Shown here: positions 14,624-20,244 of the stretch, piece after piece
Numbering within the stretch: the stretch's first letter is position 1
How the letters are laid out: the number at the start of each line of letters is the position of its first letter
Source: Proteiniphilum sp.
GTDB lineage: Bacteria > Bacteroidota > Bacteroidia > Bacteroidales > Dysgonomonadaceae
Length of the DNA: 20,244 nt
Assembly (NCBI GenBank): GCA_016649795.1
Contig: JAENWZ010000007.1
Span: 1-20,244 of the forward strand
Direction: 5' to 3'
The notes under the pieces: generated by a model
Seen by the model: the letters and a program-made list of their open reading frames with translations, nothing else
Told to the model about the DNA's origin: nothing
Databases searched by the model: none
Program-made: the position numbers and the translations under genes

Positions 14624-15445
14624 ATGAATATCCCTGAACTTATTGAATACGCCTTCTTCCGGAACGCTCTTCTGGGAAGTCTTTTCGCGAGCATCGCATG
14701 TGGAATGATTGGCACTTACGTTGTGACCAAGAGGCTGGTGTTTATCAGCGGGGGCATAACACACGCTTCATTCGGGGGGCTGGGGATAGGATTCTTTTTC
14801 GGCCTTCCACCGATACTGTCGGCCATGGCGTTTTCGGTTTTATCTGCTTTCGGCATTCAGTGGCTGTCGCGCCGACAGGGGGTACGTGAAGATTCCGCCA
14901 TCGCCGTCTTCTGGTCGCTGGGAATGGCGATAGGTATAGTACTCACCTTTCTCACACCGGGTTATGCACCCAACCTGTCGGAGTATCTTTTCGGCAACAT
15001 CCTCACCATCACACAGACAGATATCGTTGCACTGGCTCTCTTGTCACTGTTTCTTTTGCTCTTCTTCTCCCTCTTTTACCACGCCATTGTATCTGTATCG
15101 TTCGATACCGAGTTTGCGCGTACAAGGCGTATCCCCACGCAGCTGATTGAGTATGCGATGATGCTCTTCATTGCCGTCACCATCGTACTGAGTATTCGTC
15201 TGGTAGGGATCGTGCTGCTGATGTCGCTCATCACCGTTCCACAGATGACTGCCAACCTGTTCACCGTGAACTATTCGAAAATCATCTCCCTCTCTATCCT
15301 TTTCAGTTTTGCGGGATGTGTGACCGGACTGCTTCTCTCCTATTACCTGAACGTTCCCTCAGGGGCATTCATTATCTTTGTGCTGATAGTGATGTTCTTT
15401 ATTGCCAAAACAATAAAAGCGATTACAAAAATAAAAAGGGCATAA
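14624..15445 (+). CDS. ABC-3 family metal ABC transporter permease (ZnuB/MntB-like)
   Basis: This 273-residue inner-membrane permease is of normal length, with about eight hydrophobic spans. Family features are FFRNALLGSLFASIACGMIGTYVVTKRLVFISGGITHASFGGLGIG at the N-terminus (the VxKrlxFisdgisHaaf block) and REDSAIAVFWSLGMAIGIVL. Near residue 190 comes VTIVLSIRLVGIVLLMSLITVPQMTANL, the conserved VGxLLxxaLLxiPaatA-type segment. It would move Zn2+, Mn2+ or Fe2+ with a partner ATPase and substrate-binding protein. Neither partner is present in this window: upstream is the Cys-containing protein and downstream is a convergent thioredoxin gene whose stop is 7 bp away. The cation cannot be assigned from sequence. 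Confidence 0.92.
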   Translation: MNIPELIEYAFFRNALLGSLFASIACGMIGTYVVTKRLVFISGGITHASFGGLGIGFFFGLPPILSAMAFSVLSAFGIQWLSRRQGVREDSAIAVFWSLGMAIGIVLTFLTPGYAPNLSEYLFGNILTITQTDIVALALLSLFLLLFFSLFYHAIVSVSFDTEFARTRRIPTQLIEYAMMLFIAVTIVLSIRLVGIVLLMSLITVPQMTANLFTVNYSKIISLSILFSFAGCVTGLLLSYYLNVPSGAFIIFVLIVMFFIAKTIKAITKIKRA

Positions 15446-15452
15446 TTTTTTT

Positions 15453-15875
15453 TTAATTTAAAGCGTTAAGGATCTGTTTCAAAAGAAAATCCTTGTTTTT
15501 CACACCCGAGACACGATTTACCTCCACTCCGTTTTTTAAAATGATCATTGTCGGGATACTCCGGATATTGTATTTACCGGCAAGGGATTGATGCTGTTCA
15601 ATATCCACCTTACCAATAAAAGCTTCGCCGGCAAGCTCCTCCGCCACCTCGTTGAGCACAGGTGCCATCATGCGGCAGGGCGCACACCAGCCTGCCCAGA
15701 AATCGATCAGGATGACCCTGTTTTTTGTCTGATGCTTAAAATTGGCGGCCGTGAGGGTGATGATATTTTCATGATCAGGCACCATGGGGCTGTTTTTTAT
15801 TTTTCGTTGCATCATATAGATATAAAAAACGAAAGCGACCACGAGTACTCCGATAATTATCCAAAATGTTTGCAT
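15453..15875 (-). CDS. Membrane-anchored thioredoxin-fold protein (WCAPC)
   Basis: This 140-residue protein has an N-terminal hydrophobic helix (about 4-21), a basic segment (QRKIKNS) and a thioredoxin domain from about residue 38. The active site is FWAGWCAPCRMM (59-70), with cysteines C64 and C67, and the cis-proline loop is SIPTM (106-110). The WCAPC sequence differs from the usual WCGPC by an Ala, which can shift redox potential. The positive charges follow the helix, so the positive-inside rule predicts that the thioredoxin domain faces the cytoplasm rather than the periplasm; an uncleaved or cleaved signal is the alternative. It is convergent with the metal permease. A promoter lies close upstream. 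Confidence 0.9.
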   Translation of the reverse strand: MQTFWIIIGVLVVAFVFYIYMMQRKIKNSPMVPDHENIITLTAANFKHQTKNRVILIDFWAGWCAPCRMMAPVLNEVAEELAGEAFIGKVDIEQHQSLAGKYNIRSIPTMIILKNGVEVNRVSGVKNKDFLLKQILNALN

Positions 15876-15908
15876 TTGTTGTATACGTTAAATGTTTTAT
15901 TCACTCTA

Positions 15909-15940
15909 CAAAAGTACACATCGAATGGCAATGGCCTAAA
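15909..15940 (-). promoter_or_regulatory. Bacteroidota-type promoter for the thioredoxin gene
   Basis: On the minus strand the -7 box TACTTTTG (15909-15916) is perfect. A 20-nt spacer leads to TTTA (15937-15940), three of four bases of the -33 box. The predicted start is near 15903, about 28 nt before the ATG. The rest of the 254-bp gap up to the GH32 gene is AT-rich. I see no convincing promoter for GH32 in it, only a partial box TATCTTTA at 16038-16045. Confidence 0.5.
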
Positions 15941-16129
15941 CTTTTTCGCCCTTTATCGGACAGTTTCCGGATTGAGATTGAACAGCTTTTTCATTGAAGA
16001 ATATTAACTTCACGCATGATTATTTTGTCCTTTTTGATATCTTTACAATTGAATAAAATTTTAAACACTGTACTAACAGCATCACGAATGATGAATTTTA
16101 ATCAACCGTTTACGCTAAAAAATAAAATT

Positions 16130-17770
16130 ATGTTGCAAAGATCTCTATTTATCCTCGTTTCACTTTTGATATTCATCGCTCACGCTGATGCTGAAACGAT
16201 CACGGTTAAAGCGACAAAAAAATATCTCAACATCCCTGTTTCACATGCTGTCCGGCGGGAATCCATGGAAGTAGTGGTGGATGGCAATAGAGTGAGATCT
16301 TTTGATATCCGTCTGGCGCCGGAGAATCCCGATTACTGGGTCTTCTGCGACATATCGGCGTTCAAAAACAAAACACTCAATATCTCTTTTCCTTCACCAG
16401 GGAAGGGATTATCTCTGATCTATCAGTCGGATGAGATTGCCGGACAAGACAGTCTCTACAACGAGGAGAAGAGACCACAGTTCCACTTCTCAAGCAGAAG
16501 AGGGTGGAACAATGATCCCAACGGGCTCATCTATTTTGAAGGGGAGTATCATCTCTTCTATCAGCATAACCCCTACGAACGGGAGTGGGGAAACATGCAC
16601 TGGGGACATGCCGTAAGTGACGATTTAATTTACTGGAAGGAACTCCCCATTGCACTTTATCCCGATGAACACGGCACCATGTTCTCCGGCACGACAGTGA
16701 TTGATTATCAAAACAGTGCAGGATTCAACAAAGAGAACAAACCGGCGATGGTAGCCATATATACTGCCGATAATCCCGACAGACAGATACAGTGCGTGGC
16801 CTACAGCCTCGACAGGGGGCGTACATGGACCAAATATGCGCATAACCCCGTGATTGACTCAAAAGAGAAATGGCAAAGCAAAGATACCCGCGATCCCAAA
16901 GTATTCTGGTATGAGCCCGATAGCAAATGGGTGATGGTACTGAATGAGAGGGACGGGCACTCCATCTATAACTCCGCCGATCTGAAGGAGTGGAGCTATC
17001 AAAGTCACATCACAGGGTTCTGGGAGTGTCCCGAACTATTTGAGCTTCCGGTTGACAATGACCCATCCAATAAAAAGTGGGTGATGTACGGAGCTTCCGG
17101 CACCTATATGATTGGCGATTTCGACGGGGAGGTGTTTACTCCTGAGTCCGGTAAGCACTATTACACCACCGGATCGGGCTATGCAGGACAGACATTCAAC
17201 AATATTCCTGACTCCGACGGAAGAAGAATACAGATAAGCTGGGGCCGTATCGCTGCCGAAAAAATGCCATTTAACATGCTCATGTTGCTGCCCACCCGGT
17301 TAACACTGCGGTCAACCAATGAGGGTATTAGGCTCTTCAGCTACCCTGTCGAAAAGGTCAATAAGCTGATAGACCAAAGCCAACAATGGGAGAACTTAAG
17401 CGCCGGGGAGGCAAACAGGGCAATCAACGCGTATCGGGATGAATCGCTGTTGCGCATCAGGTTTACCTTAAGCCTCTCCCATGCAACGGGTGCAGGTCTC
17501 AATTATGATGGGCAGACACTGTTGAATTATGACATGAATTTCAACACGGTGAACAGCGTCTTTTACTCACCTGATGATATGACCAGCATGGAGATCACTG
17601 CCGATATTTTTATTGATAAAACCTCTGTGGAAGTTTTTATCGATAACGGAGCATACTCCTACACATTTGAGAGAAAATCATCTGACCGTGAGAAGGGATT
17701 CAACTTCTGGGGAAACAACATCCGAATCAAAAACCTCGAACTCTCACTGTTGAAATCTATCTGGAACTAA
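16130..17770 (+). CDS. Glycoside hydrolase family 32 fructan hydrolase with N-terminal DUF4980
   Basis: This 546-residue secreted enzyme has a signal peptide (about 1-21, ending AHADA) and no lipobox Cys, so it is probably periplasmic. A small beta domain (about 22-95, DUF4980-like, known from Bacteroides fructanases) precedes the five-bladed propeller. The catalytic set is complete: WNNDPNG (126-132, nucleophile D129), TRDPKVFW (253-260, transition-state stabiliser D255) and WECPEL (298-303, acid/base E299). A C-terminal beta-sandwich ends with DIFIDKTSVEVFIDNG. It should release fructose from levan, inulin or sucrose; exo versus endo action is not decidable here. The frame is open back to 16016, but the ATG at 16130 starts the signal peptide. 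No SusC/D, fructokinase or sensor gene is adjacent. Confidence 0.93.
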   Translation: MLQRSLFILVSLLIFIAHADAETITVKATKKYLNIPVSHAVRRESMEVVVDGNRVRSFDIRLAPENPDYWVFCDISAFKNKTLNISFPSPGKGLSLIYQSDEIAGQDSLYNEEKRPQFHFSSRRGWNNDPNGLIYFEGEYHLFYQHNPYEREWGNMHWGHAVSDDLIYWKELPIALYPDEHGTMFSGTTVIDYQNSAGFNKENKPAMVAIYTADNPDRQIQCVAYSLDRGRTWTKYAHNPVIDSKEKWQSKDTRDPKVFWYEPDSKWVMVLNERDGHSIYNSADLKEWSYQSHITGFWECPELFELPVDNDPSNKKWVMYGASGTYMIGDFDGEVFTPESGKHYYTTGSGYAGQTFNNIPDSDGRRIQISWGRIAAEKMPFNMLMLLPTRLTLRSTNEGIRLFSYPVEKVNKLIDQSQQWENLSAGEANRAINAYRDESLLRIRFTLSLSHATGAGLNYDGQTLLNYDMNFNTVNSVFYSPDDMTSMEITADIFIDKTSVEVFIDNGAYSYTFERKSSDREKGFNFWGNNIRIKNLELSLLKSIWN

Positions 17771-17802
17771 GTGCGCTGGCAAAAAAGCTCTCTGAAGCAC
17801 AT

Positions 17803-17824
17803 CAGTCAGCAGTAGTGCTGGCTG
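17803..17824 (+). terminator. Hairpin downstream of GH32, possible terminator
   Basis: CAGTCAGCA (17803-17811) pairs with TGCTGGCTG (17816-17824) over nine pairs, including one G-T wobble, around a GTAG tetraloop. It begins 33 nt after the GH32 stop. The following CCTTTG is a poor U-tract, so the terminator call is tentative. Confidence 0.4.
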
Positions 17825-17909
17825 CCTTTGAATGTACACGGGAAGGAGCATGGGTTTCTGCTTAGCACCCAAAGTCAAAAATACAGCCAGGAGCATAGGA
17901 ACAATAAAT

Positions 17910-17961
17910 CCCCTTTTTTCGAGTTATGTAAAGGAGAGGTTTTACATATATTAAAAAGGGG
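17910..17961 (+). promoter_or_regulatory. Nested hairpin covering the porW-like ribosome-binding region
   Basis: Outer arms CCCCTTTTT (17910-17918) and AAAAAGGGG (17953-17961) are perfectly complementary. Inside them, TATGTAAA (17925-17932) and TTTACATA (17941-17948) form a second perfect 8-bp stem. The loop region carries the purine-rich GGAGAGG (17933-17939). The 3' outer arm includes the purine tract and the first base of the proposed GTG start. Such a fold would hide the initiation site, which suggests translational control, but structure and function are predicted only. Confidence 0.5.
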
Positions 17962-20216
17962 TGAATGTGTTGTTGAAAGACATAATCGGTTTTCTGCTTG
18001 CAGGATGCATATGCGTTGTTATTTGTGTGGGGTGCTCTACCGGAAAGAACACCACCGCCACGCGTGCATACCATGAGCTCACAACCAGATTCAACATCTA
18101 TTATAACGCGGAGAAAGCCTATAACGAAATCCTGGAGAATCAGTCCGTGCGTTTCAGCGAAAACTACAGTGAGCTGCTCCCCCTCTATCCGCTTGCACCC
18201 TTCAGTGAGAAAACCCTGCCCGGCGGTCCGTTCGACGTAGTGGTTGAGAAGGCATCCAAAGCCATCCGCGAACACTCCATCACGGCAAAGCCGAGACGTG
18301 ATCCCACACAAAGGCAGACAGAAGCATACCGACGGTGGTTGCAACAGGAGGAGTTTAATCCCTTCATTCGAAATGCATGGCTATTGCTGGGTAGAGCACA
18401 TCTGCAGAACAGGGATTATGAAGAGGCGCTGGCACTCTTCTCGCATATGCAGCGCATATATAAAAATGAAGCCGATCTGATCTACGAGGTGCAGTTGTGG
18501 ATGATGCGGGCCTATACGGAGACGGGGAGGATGTATGATGCAGAGAATATCCTCTATATCCTTAGGAGCAGAACAGCTCCGGAACCGTTGAACAATCTTC
18601 TCGCAAAAACCTACACACACTATCTCTTCCAAAAGAGAGCATACAGCGAAGCGATCCCCTGGTTGATGAAAGTCATTGATCAGGAAACTAATTTCAGACA
18701 GAAGAAACGCCTTCAGTATCTACTGGGCCAGACCTATGCGATAGTGGATGAAAGGGAAAAAGCCTTCCGTGCTTTTGAAGAGGTGAAAGGGCTCAGCACT
18801 CCCTACCTGTTGACGCTGCACGCTACCATCAGTCAGCTTGCCGTTGCACCGGAGGCAGCACAACCCGATATAAGGAGAGCTCTGGAGAAAATGCGGGGAA
18901 AAACCAAAAACGAAAGCGATCTGGAGAGAATTCAATATGCGCTTGAGCCTAACCATCCGGATAGTGCCGCTAGTATGCAACAACCCACACACGACAAAAC
19001 CCTTGCCTTCTCCGGTACGTTTGCCGGTGATTCAAGCCGTTTGGTCGCACAGATGCATGACTCGCTCTATCAGAAGGCTTACCGGGCCTGGCAGGAGGGA
19101 GATACCACCACGGTACGATCGGCTTGGGAGACTTTTTATGTACAATATCCCCGCTCCGGGTTGCTGCCACAGTTTCTGTTGCTGCATGCACTATCCTACG
19201 CACAATCGGGTGATGCGGCAGAGACGGAGAAATACCTCAGCCAGCTGTTGGAGAGATTTCCGGAGTCCGAAGCCGCTCCGCTGGCCAAAAACATTGTAGA
19301 CGGGCTTTTGCAGGGAAGAACGTTGGCGGACAATGCCTCTTTGAACAGTCAGTGGGGTACCTACCCCTCCGCTATCCATGATGCTCAGGACAGCCCCAAT
19401 GAGGCTTCAACGTTCAGCACAAAAAGAAGCGGTCCTCATCTGCTGCTGCTCACGTTCGAAGCTGACTCACCCTATAAAAACAGGATCCTGTTCTCTACAG
19501 CAAACTTCAACTTCACCCGGTTCAGACTCCGCACCTACGAATTCTCCTTCATCACTATTCCCGACGGGGAGGCGCTCATCGTGCAACCCTTTCAATCATA
19601 CGATGAGGCATCCCGCTATGCTTTGATGATGCAATCAGACTCGCTGTTCACCGCTCAGATACCCCAGGAAGTGATCCCTTTCATCATCTCTGAAGAGAAT
19701 CTCTCCATCCTGCAGGAGCACGGAACGATGGATGCATACAGAGTGTTCAGCAATAAGAACTACGGAGAGGAGCCGGTAACGGTTCGGTCTGTTGAGAGCG
19801 CTGCAGTGAGAGATAGAGGAGAAGAAAACCCGCAGAAAAGGGAAAAGATTGTATCTTTGGAGGTGAAAGAGATGCCTGACACCAGGAAGAGTGCAGATGC
19901 TGCTCCACCCCCCGTGGTGGAAGAGGGGCACAATACTTCCACAAAGTCTCACATAATACCCCTTACAGAGGTGAGGCGCATCACACCCGAAGAGCTGCTG
20001 CGAACGCTCGAACAGAAAGCGGCGGAAGCACTGCTTCAGAAGGAGGAGCGCCCAGCCGGCAGAAGCAGGGAATCACTGCTGAAAGAGCGCGAACGTGAAC
20101 GACAGGAGAAAATACGGCAGAGAGAGAGTGAGCTGAAGGAGAGAGCGCGGAGACGTGAAGCTGAACTGAAACGACGGGAAAGAGAGAGAGAACAAAAAAT
20201 TCGCAATAGAAAATGA
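17961..20216 (+). CDS. porW: TPR lipoprotein resembling type IX secretion protein PorW/SprE
   Basis: This is a 751-residue protein. The N-terminus carries a hydrophobic export signal with two lipobox-like cysteines, C16 (LLAGC) and C25 (CVGC). C25 is followed by STGKNTTATRAYHELTTRFNIYYNAEKAY, the segment typical of PorW/SprE proteins. TPR-like helices run from about 135 to 290 (AWLLLGRAHLQNRDYEEALALF; AYTETGRMYDAENIL; HYLFQKRAYSEAIPWL). A later domain (about 495-600) has NRILFSTANFNFTRFRL and VIPFIISEENLSIL, as in Bacteroidota homologues. The last 70 residues are a highly charged Arg/Glu helix. PorW/SprE proteins act in type IX secretion and gliding; orthology here is by pattern memory. The start codon is GTG at 17961; GTG 17967 or TTG 17970 are alternatives. 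The stop overlaps the next gene as ATGA. Confidence 0.72.
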   Translation: MNVLLKDIIGFLLAGCICVVICVGCSTGKNTTATRAYHELTTRFNIYYNAEKAYNEILENQSVRFSENYSELLPLYPLAPFSEKTLPGGPFDVVVEKASKAIREHSITAKPRRDPTQRQTEAYRRWLQQEEFNPFIRNAWLLLGRAHLQNRDYEEALALFSHMQRIYKNEADLIYEVQLWMMRAYTETGRMYDAENILYILRSRTAPEPLNNLLAKTYTHYLFQKRAYSEAIPWLMKVIDQETNFRQKKRLQYLLGQTYAIVDEREKAFRAFEEVKGLSTPYLLTLHATISQLAVAPEAAQPDIRRALEKMRGKTKNESDLERIQYALEPNHPDSAASMQQPTHDKTLAFSGTFAGDSSRLVAQMHDSLYQKAYRAWQEGDTTTVRSAWETFYVQYPRSGLLPQFLLLHALSYAQSGDAAETEKYLSQLLERFPESEAAPLAKNIVDGLLQGRTLADNASLNSQWGTYPSAIHDAQDSPNEASTFSTKRSGPHLLLLTFEADSPYKNRILFSTANFNFTRFRLRTYEFSFITIPDGEALIVQPFQSYDEASRYALMMQSDSLFTAQIPQEVIPFIISEENLSILQEHGTMDAYRVFSNKNYGEEPVTVRSVESAAVRDRGEENPQKREKIVSLEVKEMPDTRKSADAAPPPVVEEGHNTSTKSHIIPLTEVRRITPEELLRTLEQKAAEALLQKEERPAGRSRESLLKERERERQEKIRQRESELKERARRREAELKRREREREQKIRNRK

Positions 20217-20244
20217 AAAAAATCGTTTTTGCCACCAACAACAA
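20213..20244 (+). CDS. rdgB: Start of RdgB/HAM1-type non-canonical purine NTP pyrophosphatase, cut by window edge
   Basis: Only ten codons are visible: MKKIVFATNN. This is the characteristic first strand of RdgB/HAM1 proteins, whose (I/V)xxATxNxxK motif binds the nucleotide triphosphate. The family hydrolyses XTP, dITP and ITP to monophosphates and so cleans the nucleotide pool. The ATG overlaps the preceding lipoprotein stop by 4 bp (ATGA), which indicates translational coupling and supports this start. The call rests on a short N-terminus, so the remainder needs the neighbouring sequence. Confidence 0.72.
   Translation, partial: MKKIVFATNN

Noticed and set aside
1..20244. Mobile element, prophage, defence island or toxin-antitoxin system
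   Set aside because: No transposase, integrase, phage structural gene, restriction or toxin-like gene was recognised. The accessory-type DNA is limited to the polysaccharide genes at the left end.

Overview
The window looks like a chromosomal segment of a member of the Bacteroidota, probably order Bacteroidales (Dysgonomonadaceae/Porphyromonadaceae-like; the genus is a guess). The evidence is the protein families present: a DUF4980-GH32 fructanase, a DUF5020 protein, a Bacteroidota-type AroA and a PorW/SprE-like TPR lipoprotein. Several intergenic regions also carry Bacteroidota-style promoters (-33 TTTG, about 20 nt, -7 TAnnTTTG), and Shine-Dalgarno sequences are mostly weak. TGA terminates many genes here, so the code is standard in that respect.

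Layout. (1) 1-1681 (+): the tail of a surface-polysaccharide cluster, with the end of a GT4 glycosyltransferase, a SAM-dependent methyltransferase and a GT2 glycosyltransferase, all overlapping. (2) 1682-2347: a degenerate tandem heptamer repeat, then a SpoU/TrmH-family RNA methyltransferase (+). (3) 4231-2397 (-): radC, a DUF59 Fe-S assembly factor and lpxH, probably one operon from a promoter at about 4260-4290. (4) 5868-4423 (-): a sodium:solute symporter interrupted by one in-frame TGA, with its own good promoter. (5) 6644-6078 (-): efp with promoter and terminator. (6) 8839-6809 (-): a two-gene unit of a DUF5020 outer-membrane barrel candidate and an NCS2 purine permease, ending in an 11-bp perfect hairpin. 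(7) 9004-12614 (+): cysS, yaaA and an NSS-family Na+ symporter. (8) 12615-12945: a long leader with a promoter box, a 23-codon small ORF and complementary short repeats, followed by aroA, a Cys-containing membrane protein and an ABC-3 metal permease (+). (9) 15875-15453 (-): a membrane-anchored thioredoxin. (10) 16130-17770 (+): an orphan GH32 fructan hydrolase. (11) 17961-20216 (+): a PorW/SprE-like TPR lipoprotein whose start lies in a nested hairpin, followed with ATGA overlap by the first codons of an rdgB/HAM1 homologue.

Most of the window is core metabolism, envelope and housekeeping. I see no phage, insertion sequence, CRISPR array, toxin-antitoxin system, tRNA or rRNA. The most unusual signals are the in-frame stop in an otherwise intact symporter, the nested hairpin over the porW-like start, and the repeat-rich leader with a small ORF before aroA. 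I do not find convincing evidence of a wholly new multi-gene system.
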